Below, one piece after another: positions 25,563 through 37,228 of a DNA stretch of 64,000 bases. Position 1 is the stretch's first letter. Every line of letters starts with the position of its first letter. The stretch spans positions 1,054,001 through 1,118,000 of the forward strand of contig CP021226.1 of assembly GCA_003999685.1 (NCBI GenBank), read 5' to 3'. The DNA is from Taiwanofungus camphoratus (lineage: Eukaryota; Basidiomycota; Agaricomycetes; Polyporales; Taiwanofungaceae). The notes beneath the pieces were generated by a model, which did not search any database, was not told where the DNA came from, and saw only the letters and a list, made by a program, of their open reading frames with translations. The position numbers were made by a program, and so were the translations under genes.

Positions 25563-28005
25563 TCCTCATTCGCAGGGTGAGCTTCGTTGGAAATAGACTT
25601 GCGTGGTCAGACTTGCTGAACCGAAGGGGGAGTGTTGAGTGTTATTGCCAGAGAAGAAGGGTGTCGAAAAGGTGAGGGAAACAAATCCAAAGTCTGAACT
25701 GAGGGGTCGAAGAGGCAAATCGAAGAGGCAAATCTGAATATATAACAGGAGGCGAATGTGTGCAGAGTGCAGACAAGGTGGAGAAGGACGCGAGGATGGA
25801 CAATGTATGTACAGATCTCAAGAAATGCTATCCAGACAACCGGGGCGAGTGCAGAAAGACCGAACGGAGAGACTGATGAAGAATAGCCCGAGCTGCAGCA
25901 TGCGAGAACCAGATAGTCAACGGCGGGGACGAGTCCAGTTGCGAACCGCAATCGGTTCACATTTCTGTCACATCTGGGTGACTTCACGTGACTAAGATCG
26001 TCACGCGTCTAGCTCGCGCTTAGTTTGTATTCCCCCTTCTTCCTCCCATGGTTCCCTGCTTCAATCACTGCCGTAATTCTTTCATATTTCTATAACATTA
26101 TGGCCTTCTCATTGTTTATCTGGCAATGTTTTCTCTCAAAGTTGCATTGCTACATGTCCAGCATTCTCCTTCTTGTCAATGTATCGTATATCTTAGTTCC
26201 TGGTCGGTTCCTGGCCTTGCTGAACACGATTCCCTAGTGGTCAATACGCTGCTAAGAGGCGCCTAACTGGAACCATATAAAGAACTAGTTTCCTCACGGA
26301 TAATCTGATTTTCTTTCACAGGAAGATCCTTGATCCCAATCATAGTTATTGATTGGCCAAGCTCACGGACGGAAAGCGGAATGGAAGCATGCTTGGGCTC
26401 TCCTTTTGTGTTACCATTTGAAAATCGCCGTGTTGTGGGTACTCACTTTCTCAACAGAGTCATGGACGTTCAGTCCTGGACAGTCCCGCTCTCCTTTCCT
26501 GTAGCGCTTTTATCAGCTGTCGACTTTTTGTCCAACATTTTTGCGTGGTAACAGCTTGGAGAGTTGTGAGACAATCCTTTCACTCACGATTCCGTAGTAG
26601 CTCCTTGCGACCTTGCAGCGCAAGATGACAACCGCGGGCAATTGCGTCATACACACCGAACCCCTTCACTGACACCGGCTCTGACATTTCAGGCAAGCTT
26701 AGATCTAATTGCACCGGCGGTTGTACGGCTTTTCAGTAACTCCCCCAACCCTTATTTCTCTAGGCCCGCAAGGTTCTCTTCCTTCTAGTTTCACAAAGCT
26801 TTGTAGACTGCCTTCGGATTCCCTGGATTGTGTCCAAATAACATGCATCGTTTCGATTCAAGAGCGTCAGTAGCCAAGCGAGCTCAGTTGGAGCCGCTTA
26901 TCTGACTACACAAACCGTCCAGGAACTTGAGAAAGTCTTAACCTCCGAACCTCGCATGAATAATACTCGCAGACGTCACCCTGATTTGTTATGTTTCCAT
27001 ACCTATTTCATCGTCGTGACATAATTCGATCCACTCAAGCAATTCCGCCAAGAACTTGTTCATGGCATCGCATGTTCACCCTTCCCGCTTCCACTTCCAC
27101 TGAAGACCCACAACTTCAAAGATAGGCATGGTACCTCTCCAGGTCGGATTGACTGCGCCAGTATGCCAACGAGCTTGCTCTCACAGATGTGTCAGACGAT
27201 TGTGCCGCTGACTCGAGGCACTAGAACAAATGAGAAAAAGGCTTACGGCTCTCTGAATGCTGCAAGACGTACATAGCAGGATAACCAAACATGGCCGAAT
27301 GTTTCCCGTAGGAGGAGCCTAATGGCTCAACAATAGACTGAACACGAGGACGCTTGGTCCAATTGCGTCAGGGACGGGTGTATAGTTCGCAAACCTCATG
27401 GGATTATACACTGACGAATTTCGCTTACATAGAATAATGGATGACACCTTACTGCGATGAATCGTAAGGCCTCACCACGAAGTTCTTTTTCTAGTCCGTA
27501 CTTCCTCCGCGTTCAGCAATTATGGCATGGAAGTCATAGAATAACCCGAAGGGTAGCCCTCATGTACCACCCTTGTCAAAATACATTCCACCAAGGAAAA
27601 CAAATAGGGGAATTTCTCTTCACCACAAGAATGATGGTCGATCGATCTCAGTTTTCAGCGATACCCTCATCAAATATCCATCAGACACTGCTATGTATAC
27701 TTGATTTTTGTCTCTCAAGATCCAGAATGCCTACGCCTTTTTAGTCCCAAGAATACTATGATGCGACGAAGGGGTGAGCTCACTGGTGCTGCTTTGGACG
27801 ACACAGGAACAAAAGCATGCATCGTTGGTATCAAGTCAGCCCGCATCGTTTGTCAGCAGCCCAGGAACGAATGCACGAGACTGTGCTATGCATGTACAAT
27901 GTCAGGTGCCACGCTCTCTACCTGTAGGTTTTCCAGAAAGCAAGTGGTAAGGGCCAGTAACTAGGATCATGGTGATGAAAACAATCGGCATGCAACCAAG
28001 CCATC
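25563..28005. other. 2.4-kb spacer without recognisable gene
   Basis: The long interval between the RasGEF start and the cyclin stop. Only short open frames without family motifs occur on either strand. The first ~450 bp is probably RasGEF promoter and 5' leader. I see no transposon termini, satellite or RNA gene that I can support. It could hold a non-coding transcript or a decayed gene too old to recognise. Confidence 0.5.
25984..25991. promoter_or_regulatory. Palindromic E-box TCACGTGA
   Basis: An 8-bp perfect palindrome with the CACGTG core, about 420 bp upstream of the RasGEF start codon. bHLH factors (Cbf1 type in yeasts) bind this sequence in fungal promoters. Whether it acts on RasGEF is inferred from position only. 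Confidence 0.35.
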
Positions 28006-29503
28006 TCAAACTCCATCATCTGCGAAACCAGGAGGTCCGAACAAAAATCTTACAATCCCCTCATTGCGACCTAGTAACGAGGCTTCTTTTTCAAGATGCA
28101 GCTGGTTAGAAATGCTACTTTCCCGCTCTCGGGGCGGGTATTCTGACTCTCGCATGACAATCTTCAGACGAATTAGTTGATCTGTCTTGTACGGTACGGG
28201 CGGGAGTTGTGCATGGACAGCAGCAGGCTGGTGCTGATTTCGGGGCATATGTGGGGAAGGTGAGGACGGTGTTGTTGGGGAGGTATTAGCGTAGGGATTC
28301 TGCGAAGCCATTATGAGTAGATCGATAATAGCATGGGCAATTTCTGTGACGATATTTTGAAAGTAATGGGCTCAGTGCAGAAACAGAAAGGCGAATAGGA
28401 TATGACCGGATACCTTGCAAGTCCTGTATCTGCGCCTGAAACTGCTGCTCCCATTGCCCGGGCTTTCCCAGCGTTGCAGCGATCTGGTGACTGCTGTGAT
28501 AACCGGGGCGGTCCGGAGAAGTACCCTGCTCGAAGGAGGACAATAGCGCAGCTAAGTATAGGCAACCTAGCGCGATAACGTGCGGTGGATATTCCAGGTT
28601 AACGACTGTCCGATGGCTAGTAGAGTCACATTTGACGAAATGAGGATTGTCTTGACGAGAGGATATACGTACCTGTCGATAGTCAGACGCCAAGCCAGTT
28701 TCGTCAATTTCTTGGTCGCTGTACATGCGCTCAGCGAAGCTCAATATATCATGTAAGATCACAGCACCTCCAAAGGCCCTTCCAATTTTGATGACATATG
28801 GGAATGGCATGCGGGAAGTAAAGTTAAAGCATATAGTTTCCAATATGAGCCTCTCTACTGCTAATAATCGTTGTTTGTCATGCTCGACCGTCTAACATAG
28901 TCAACGTCAGTATGGTTCCAAGGGATTTTAAAGCCAAAGGAACTGACAGCTGCATCCATTTCAATCTCCCCCATAATAGACCTCGACTTAGCTGCTAGCT
29001 CTGGAAAACGCACAACATAGGCAACCATCAAGATCTCTTTTGGTTTCTTGAGAGTGTCATGCATCTTAGATGACACATAAAGTGCTGCAAGCGAGATATC
29101 CTAGGGTAAAAGATGAGTTCCTCGGAGATCCCGAGTTACTGCAAGACAGTCTGTACCGACATTATCGTTGAAGTCTTTCCGGAGAAAGAACAGGTGAAAG
29201 CGGTGATAGAGGTTCTGGGCGGTAGCAATTGTTCTCCGTGGACTGATGGTCAATAAGACAACCTCACAGTTTGTCCTTTAGTCGGAAGAAAGGAACGTAC
29301 AAGCCAATCTTCGCGCCGACAGCTTCTATGAATCCGCATGACTGCTGTCTCAGCTTTTCTTCCTGTGAGATAGATAGCTTCCCTCGTTGTTTGTCTGATA
29401 GTTGCTCAACCTCTGCCAGGGTGAAATATGGGAAGTGATATTTAATATTCGGCGTGGGGAGTTGCGAAGCAGAATCCTGAAAACCTGAATAGTTAGTGTC
29501 CAT
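28006..29503 (-). CDS. Cyclin of the transcription-kinase type (Ctk2/Ssn8/cyclin K-like)
   Basis: Probable regulatory subunit of a CDK that phosphorylates the RNA polymerase II C-terminal domain. The N-terminus has HFPYFTLAEVEQLSDKQRGK and EEKLRQQSCGFIEAVGAKIG. The cyclin box continues with FPRRTIATAQNLYHRFHLFF, AALYVSSKMHDTLKKPKEIL, LETICFNFTSRMPFPYVIKI and the second repeat VNLEYPPHVIALGCLYLAAL. The tail has LLIMASQNPYANTSPTTPSS. These blocks place it with the CTDK-I/cyclin K-like group rather than cell-cycle cyclins; exact orthology is not settled by eye. Several introns, including one joining KIGF to PRRT. The start codon is at 29503, only 50 bp from the PIG-U start on the other strand. 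Confidence 0.87.
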
Positions 29504-29553
29504 GATGCAGCTCGAATAAAAGAAGGAAGCTTCCGTCACTTGAACTCGTAAGT

Positions 29554-31216
29554 ATGGATTTCAGCGTTACCTTCCCTGCTCTTGTCGTAGGAAGACTTCT
29601 CCTGGCTTTCTCCTTATTACCAGTCGACCTTACCAATGACCACCTTCTGTCTTCGCCGTTGACCTCTTATTCACGGTGTGCGATGTCCCCATTCTGACGG
29701 GCATGATGAAATACTTACAACTTCTAAACAGTACAAGAGGGGGTCTACTTGTTCAAGCTCGGAACTGACCCTTACTCTGGAGGCTCCTTCCGTCACGTAG
29801 GGTCCTCATGAGATATCTTGGGTAATTTGTACTGATCTATCACGCAGTCGCCACTATTACTGTCATTGTTCTCGACGGTAATCCCATTGACGAGGGCAAC
29901 ATCAGCAGTCCTCTGGACTGTGAGCGATGCAGCTGCTGCGTGGGCCTTAGTTCGCATATGGAGGGCGCGTCAGAATGTGTCGAGCAGCCCACGGGATGGT
30001 CTAATAGCTGCAATGTACGTTCAGCTATTACCCAGTCCGCATTTCGGTCCTAAGCGTGCTCACGGAATTCCAAGATACCTGTTCAATCCCTATGTATTCC
30101 TTCCTTCTCTAGCGTTCTCTACCTCGACGTTCGATAATGCGCTACATCTGTTATCCTTGTCGTTTGCATGTAGAGGTAGGTGACTTAGAGCGTCCATACT
30201 TGCACTGCTAGATGATCCATTGCTGTAGGCCAAACTTCTCCGTCATTGCTCACGCTGGCCTTCCTGGTTCAAACATCTCTTCCCTGCCTACTCATTCTTC
30301 CTCCCCTACTTCTCCTGATTGTATCGCAGCCCACGTCCCAGTTAGCATTGCCTCGACCGTTTACCGCAGACCTGCGCAAGACACTGCCTTTCCTAGTTGA
30401 GTTTGTGGTGTATTCCCTGTTGTTGTCTTTCGCCGCAACCCTTGTATGTGGCAACTGGGGATGGATTGAGAAATCATGGGGAGCTCCGTAAGTCGTCAAT
30501 GTGCTGCTGTGATTTCTCATTTTGAATACCAGATTGGCAAGGCTACTTTTACCAGACCTGACACCAAATCCAGGCCTCTGGTGGTATTTTTTCACCGAAA
30601 TGTTCGACCATTTTAGACCTTTCTTTTTGATGGTCTTCTCAGTATGTAGTGCTTCTCGCGTATATGACATTAAATCATGATTTTTCGAACAGGTCCACCT
30701 TCTCATATACGTGGCTCCAATTTGTATTAAATTTCAGTGAGCAGAAAGGTGGGTTGAATTGCAGACGATCACTGAATGCTTTTCATTTAGACATGACATC
30801 CTTTATGCGTCATTTCTCCTTCTGGGAGTATTGGCCACGTTCAAGGCATACCCTACGTTAACAGACCCGGGACTATTCCTGAGCATGATGTCGCTCTTCC
30901 CTGAAACCTTTCCATGTATGCTAGTCTAGTCCATCACTCTGCCAATGAGCCTGCAGACTCATATATCTACGCTTCCCACATCTTAGATCTCCGACACCCT
31001 ATTGTCACGACCCTCCTGCATCTCCATGCAGCGCTTCTACTCCCGTTGTTTCACCATCTGTGGCTAACACAAGGTACCGGGAACGCGAATTTCTTTTATG
31101 CTTCCACTCTTGTCTTCGGGATGGCAAATGGAGCCGCGCTCTTGGATGCTATCTGGGCAGGATTGCGGATTGCAATTGGCGATTTGAAGGGTGACAGTGA
31201 AGTAGTGCAGGAGTAG
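29554..31216 (+). CDS. PIGU: GPI transamidase subunit PIG-U/GAB1
   Basis: Multi-span ER membrane subunit of the GPI transamidase, which attaches GPI anchors to proteins. Exon 1 starts [20 protein letters not shown] and reaches [11 protein letters not shown]. It joins to [20 protein letters not shown] and then [18 protein letters not shown], the PIG-U signature of the first luminal loop. Later exons give [20 protein letters not shown], several hydrophobic spans ([16 protein letters not shown]), [20 protein letters not shown], the Phe-rich motif implicated in GPI recognition, and [20 protein letters not shown]. The C-terminal spans end in SEVVQE at 31216. The gene is divergent from the cyclin gene with a 50-bp gap between start codons, and tail to tail with the M3 peptidase gene. 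Confidence 0.93.
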
Positions 31217-31563
31217 ATTCACTAATTACGTTCTAGAGTGTTTGTACTCATGATAAGATGATACCGTAGCGTGAGTGTTGTTGAGTTCACTTGGCCGTGT
31301 CTTCAACCATGCGATTTGGGCACTCTTAGGATGCAGTACAAATCAAGGAAATAGCAGCCTTGCAGCAAGTTCAAGTAGTCTTCTGGACCCCTTACACAGC
31401 GCCTTTTCGCCGATTTGCATCCTATGCTCGAAAAATCTCAATTCATGCAGGAGGGCTCGAAAAGAAAGCAAGAGGTAAAATATGCATTCATCCCAGAAGT
31501 CCGACTTATCAGGTGTTCCCGGAGTTCAAGCGCTGATACATGACTATCAATCGAAACCGGAGC
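31217..31563. other. Convergent 3' spacer
   Basis: About 350 bp between the PIG-U stop and the M3 peptidase stop. It presumably contains both 3' UTRs. No gene is seen. Confidence 0.5.
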
Positions 31564-34500
31564 TCATAGATTCGCGGTGGTCGCTGCCTGTCCGAATAGC
31601 TCCCGTATGAACGCCTCCGAGTTAGGCGGCCGACCGAGGAAGTCCTAAAAATGAGTGAGTTATGGCCGATGAATACATGTTGAGGCCCCAACGATCCCAG
31701 TGCGCAATCTTAAACTCACCTTTAGAGATTCAGTTTCTTCTCTGCTTCCACCGGGCCGCAGGATCGCCTCACGGTATCGAGCGCCACGAGCTGGGTCTAG
31801 GGGTCCCTGTTTGAAGATTGTTGCATACATGTCCGCCGCGAAGACGAGTGAGTACGTATATCTGCGTCAAATAAAGTACGTGGTTGATAGGCATAGATAG
31901 GCACGAGCTGTGCACACGCACCCATAATAACCCGCATCGTATCCGCCTGCAAGATGGTTAAAGGAACCTTGGCCAGCGCGAGGTTGCCCCGCCTTGAGCT
32001 TCATTGTCGATTCCAGTAGCCCGTGCCAGAGCGCGGTATAGTCCGTGCGATCTGCATGCTTCCTGCATCAGTGAAAGGACGGTCTAACACAAAGGCTACG
32101 CACCTTGGTCGGTGTGAACCAGGATATCGAACTTGGCAAAGAACACTTGCCGCAGGTAGTACAACCCCACATTGACGTAGCGACTGCGACAGGATCCCAG
32201 GTCAGTCTGAACGCTCACTTTGGATTACAGTCTTGCGACACGCACCTCTTGATGATCTTGTCGATAATCTCGGACGAGAGCGGCTTCTTCGTTTCGTAGT
32301 GACTCGACATGCGCTCAAGCACTTGAGGCTCGAAACACCTGTGGAAGATTGTTTGTCACATCAGGAGCCTGCGTGAGTCGTCGAGTCTCAAATAGTTAGT
32401 ACCAGTTTTCCAGCATCTGAGACGGAGCTTCTACAAAGTCACGCGCCACACTTGGATAGAAACCACTCATTGAGTACACACCACATCTAAACCGGGAAAC
32501 CACACTCACGCTGTCCCATGAAACCTGGCGAACCGTGTCTTACTCAACAGACCGTGGAAAACATGTCCCATTTCGTGGAAGAAGGTAACGACATCTTCGT
32601 GGCGCATCAGCGCGGGCGCTGCCGGCGTCGGCTTGGCAAGATTCGCGACCATAGCAGCGAGCGGAGCGCTGCGCGTGCCGTCGGAGCGCGTGTAACCTGG
32701 AAGCAGAGACCATACTGCTGCGTGTGAGTACTTCGATTCTGACGGGTAAGCCAGGGATTGAATGTTAGCAGCGACAGAGAGAAGATATCGGAACATCGTA
32801 CCGCGCGGGAAAAGGTCGAGGTAGCAGTATCCAACGAAGTCTGACTCGTCCTTCGCGTCGTTCTCCCATACGGCGAATTGTTGGACATCTGTGTCGGTGA
32901 GGTAATTACGTCTCGTCACAGACGAACGAGTCGAAAGTCGAACCTACCCGGATGCCACGTCTCGCCCTGAATCTCCACAAACTTCACGCCCAACAGATTT
33001 TGATAAATGTCCAAAATAGCGGGCACGACTGTGGTCACAGGAAAGTGCTCCTTGACCTTTTGATCATCCAATTGAAGAGTGCGCTCAATGAGCCGCCGGT
33101 GGTAATACCTATAGTCCCACATGTACAATTCTCCGTCAAAAGGCAAACCTTTTAAGGAATGCTCCTCCTTCTTAAGATCCAGAAGCACCTCGCGTTCTTT
33201 TTCTCCCAAAGGAACGAGCCGCGTCTCGAGATCCTCTAAGAACTACGGACATGTGGACATTAAGCCAGTGTCACGCAGACAAGGTTTCTATCGATGAGAC
33301 TCACATCAGTCACGCCGTGCGCGTTCTTGACCATTTTTATGTCAGTGATATAATCTGCCCAGGTGGGATAACCCAGAAGTGGAGCGATCTTCCGGCGCAG
33401 GCCTAACATCCTGTCAAATACGGGGACATTGATCTCCAATCGCGCTTCATATGCATCATAAGCGAGTCGACGAGTCTCGGGATTTTCTGCAAATTTGAAC
33501 TGGAACGAATAACTCCTGTCAGTCTCGCAGAATTCAACAGGGTCCGAGGCCTGATGGTCTAGCTTACAATGGGAAATATGTCGGGTGTCTTCATTGTGAT
33601 ATCGTAAAGCTCCTTGTCCCCTTTACTGCGTTTCGTGTACCCGGAAATCACATCTGAAGGAACACCTCTGAGATCTTCCAGCGTGAAAGAAATGACAGCC
33701 TGAAATATTGGTGGTCAATTCTAGCGCTACACTCCATATGTATGATAGACCCCTACATTTTCCTCGTTGAAATTTTTCTGAATATCGCAGAGCACTTAAT
33801 GAACGAATACACATGCAAACGCTATATATGCTCACACTGAACTCAAGACAGGCCTGCGACAGTTCTTTCTTCCGCATCGTCAGTTCCTCTCGCTCCTTCT
33901 CTGGGAGAGCCAAGCCTGCGCGTTTCCCGTCTAGAATCATCTTGTCCACGAGACGCTGCTCCTCAAGGCCAAGCTTCTCACCACTCGTCTTGATGTTCTC
34001 TTCTGCGGCCAACTTGGCCTTGAATACATCGAGCCGCATGGACGCCTCGACCCCATAGTCGCGCACGAGAATTTCTGCCTCGTTCGATGCATCGCGCAGC
34101 TCCTTGGAGGGTGACACGTTCTGATAAAACGAAAGCGGTTCGACAACGGGATCAAACTGGGCTTCCCCTTCTGCAAGGGCGAGCTATCCACGATTTACAT
34201 AGATTTCAAGTGTACAGGATAGAATAGCGCAAAACTCACGAAAACCTGCAGCGTGGGCCATACTAAATGAACAGTAGTTCATGCACCCGAGGGCGACTGT
34301 GTCACGTACAGATGCAAAGTTGCAGTCAGCCGGTGCAAGTGAGGCAACCTTATTCAGAAGCTCCCAATCTCTTCGGATAGCTTCCTTGGTCAATACAAGG
34401 ACGTCTGAAGCAGAGTGTGTCCACGACGGAGCAGCCTGATAGGGTGTCAACGATGCCATCGAGCGAGTTGTGAGCGTAGATGTTAGAAAAGAGGATGGTC

Positions 34501-34690
34501 TGCAGCTTGACTGCGTAGACTGTAATCGATGGAAGCTGAACCGTGGACTGCGTGCGAAGGGGTCCCTCGTGATGGCTTGACCAGGCGGTGCTTGGAGCTT
34601 CGAGACCGTGCCGGAAGAAGAGCGGAACAGTATTCTGTAGATTCCAGGTGTGACACGGCGAACATTACATACATTCAGGAGGCTGCGCAT
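31564..34690 (-). CDS. PRD1: M3A metallopeptidase, saccharolysin/thimet oligopeptidase
   Basis: Zinc oligopeptidase that degrades short peptides, in cytosol or in the mitochondrial intermembrane space. The zinc site is FFHEMGHVFHGLL (HExxH). It is preceded by the exon with PLAAMVANLAKP and followed by the block read on the minus strand as ARDFVEAPSQMLENW, the standard M3A substrate region. The C-terminus reads FLGRPPNSEAFIRELFGQ and ends AATTANL at 31564. Upstream helices include FKAKLAAEENIKTSGEKLGL and LVDKMILDGKRAGLALPEKE. About ten exons. The start at 34690 gives a 77-residue Arg/Ser-rich leader with almost no acidic residues, and an internal ATG at 34459 opens the conserved part (MASLTPYQ). 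Both starts look usable (see findings). Confidence 0.92.
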
Positions 34691-35064
34691 AGAATGAAGC
34701 CCACGCAGAGTGGACGGCAATGGTGTCCCCCGTCACACAGTCGTGGAAGTACAGTCGACCATCTGAGCCTGCAAGCGCTGCATTGAACGCGCGACATGAA
34801 GTGATCAGGCCTCAGGTGTTGCGCTTCCGAGTGCATGGCCAATTTAGGGAGACAGAGAAACCCATTTCGGAAACCGTGGAGGATGGTATCGCCATACTCT
34901 CGTCTTCATCTACGAAGAGAGTCGAAAACGTCGCTCCAGAGGCACGGACTCCGCAGGGTCGTACCTATACCAATCTACCAACTTGGGACCGAACTAGGCA
35001 GGGGCTTACGATGCTGCTTGCTGATACATGCAAGTAAATGGGGTTGACATATACACCAGGACCA
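34691..35064. other. Spacer between tandem minus-strand genes
   Basis: About 370 bp. It should hold the promoter of the M3 peptidase gene and the 3' end of the amidohydrolase gene. Overlapping short frames here show no motif I recognise. Confidence 0.5.
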
Positions 35065-36705
35065 CTACCGTAGCTCAGAGAAACTGTGGCGAATCCACTT
35101 GCGCTCGAATCTCTGAGCGATAACTACCCCATTCTTGATTGTAGTACGAGAAAATGAAGGATTCAGCGCAGCCGAGTACATCGAATCATTGTCGTGCAGC
35201 ACAACGAAATCAGCAATATCGCCTACTGTTGGCACCAAGCCATGTGCAGCCAGAGATGTCCCCTCTGTCACTCTCCCTTCGCCATAGCCTCCGAGTCCAA
35301 TAGCAGTCTTGGCGTTCAGAGTGACCGCTTCCTGCGCCTAGTCAGATTGATCGGCACGCGTGTCGAATGAACTGCACCTACAATGAGACTTCGGCAGTCC
35401 CTCTGGATACCAGCTTGGAAGACAGCGACTCCAAGGGGGCAGAGCGCCAGCGGGTCCACCGGTCCCTGCGGTGTGAATGCGTTCCCGATATTGTTGATGG
35501 CCATTCCCACCTTCAATCCAAACTCCCTAGACAGACGTGGAATATCGAGCGTGCTCCTGGGTGCACGAGCCAGGTTCTTTCCCATCATATACATGTCGCT
35601 CGGGGGCAAGCCGACCAACGTGATAGGCAATTTGTTATCTCGAACGACCTTAGAAAACCTCGTCCACTCCTGCGTAGAGAAGAGCGTGAGGCGGGTTGCG
35701 TGCCCGACACACACATGTTGTCCGCAGTTCCATCGCCCTACATGCATGCGCTCGCGGACCTCCTCGAGCACGTGCCATATCAGAGGCTCCGAAGCGGGGT
35801 CCAAGTTGTAATCGAGATGGAAGTCCACATGCAATCCGGCCTCATATGCCAAGTCGAAAATCATCATAATATTGCGCTTCGCGTGTTCAGTGCTAGATTC
35901 GACGTACGGCGCCGAGCCAACCGCTTGAACCCCTGCCCTCTTCGAAGCATCGTGTAGGAGGCGAAAGTTCCGGCTCGGGTCATCGTAAGCAGAAGCAAAG
36001 AGGGGATCTTGGGCAAATGCTGGAGACGCATTTAGAAGGGATTATGCTTTCTCTCGCAAGAATAAGTTGTACCTGCGATTTGTACCTCGCAGACTTCCTT
36101 GAATTCCTCCCGTAGCTTCAATCCCACGTCCAGACAACTCATGCCCACAATCTCGTCGACCTCAACGTGAGCGCGCATAGCGGTGACACCGCATTCGACG
36201 CTCGAAATGACTAGCCGCTTGCCTCGGTTGTACAGATCCTCTTCATCGGAAGGGAAGGCGCACTTCGCCTTCGCGGTCACTCTGAGGGCTTCCGCGAAGT
36301 CTCTAAAAGCGTAATGTGTTAGACATAGGTCATAAAGAACCGTGTATTGCGCGTAGTACCTACCCAGTAATGAGTTCATCACACTTCTCCAGGAGGAAGC
36401 ATTTATCTAGGTGTATGTGTCCGTGACAAAGTCTATGATGCACGATATGATAAGGGTATATGCCATCTGTTGGCTACACGGCCATGAGGATAGACGAACG
36501 CCGGCAATAGAATCCCCTTTCCTTCTGCATCAAGATCTGCGATATGGTGGCCTTTCTCCGGGCTTGCCACTTCTTGCAGACCACGCTCATTCGGTGAGAG
36601 GGCAATGCTTTGGACTCTACCATCAACACAAACGATATCGTACAGCCCATTCGTTGCTTTGGAGTTGTTTGAGTCGAAGGGGAGGTGGACATTGCGGATT
36701 CTCAT
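35065..36705 (-). CDS. Cytosine-deaminase-like metal-dependent amidohydrolase, altered active site
   Basis: Member of the amidohydrolase superfamily closest to bacterial CodA-type cytosine deaminase; substrate unknown. The start ATG is at 36705. The N-terminal beta-sandwich starts MRIRNVHLPFD. After an intron comes the first metal motif GHIHLDKCFLLEKCDELITG (HxH). Then GVTAMRAHVEVDEIV, HVDFHLDYNLD (metal His), CVGHATRL (active-site His) and GLKVGMAINNIGNAFTPQG. The exon after it gives EAVTLNAKTAIGLGGYG and the C-terminal strand FVVLHD. By eye, two positions that are acidic in CodA differ here: the Glu after the third metal His is Tyr (35808-35810), and the Asp-Asp of strand 8 is Asn-Asn (35490-35495). 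Fungal homologues I recall share the Asn pair, so this may be a family trait rather than decay. The frame is otherwise intact. Confidence 0.82.
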
Positions 36706-37228
36706 ATTGGGTTACACCTGAGTATCGAATGACGACTGTGTAATATGAGAAGGACAAGGGCGCGTTCGTGCCATCCAGCTTCATGAACGTTGCAGGGTTC
36801 GTTCGGATGAAATGAACTCTCATGGAACAAGCTAGCAATACACTAGCCCTGGCGGGACCTTACCTTTCGTTTCAGCCTTGATATAACTTTACGGTTGGCC
36901 ACTGATACCTGGCGGCAGAGGACAAAGTCACCTTGAGTCTGCCGAGTGCGATTCGCGCTCGGACTTGAGAATTTGAACATATTCAATTATTTACATAACA
37001 GCTTAGACTGCATGTTCTATCATTCACTAACTCTTCCTAGACATAAGAATAATTCTGCAAGGCGCGCCCAAGGCATGTAACAGGAGGAATGCTTTCGGTC
37101 CGTGAGGCATGTGTGGTATGAATCATGATGTAGTGAATGCGAACTTGAACTAGGGATGTTACCAATGCAGATGAGGGGGCATGGCGGTAAAATCAGTCAA
37201 AGAGTATGAATGACCAGTATATGAGGTC
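36706..37228. other. Spacer between tandem minus-strand genes
   Basis: About 520 bp with the presumed promoter of the amidohydrolase and the 3' end of the large F-box gene. I see no gene or repeat in it. Confidence 0.5.

Noticed and set aside
26890-26905. tRNA-like D-arm sequence (GAGCTCAGTTGG)
   Set aside because: The D-loop is too short, no T-arm consensus (GTTCRANYC) follows at the right distance, and no acceptor pairing is visible.
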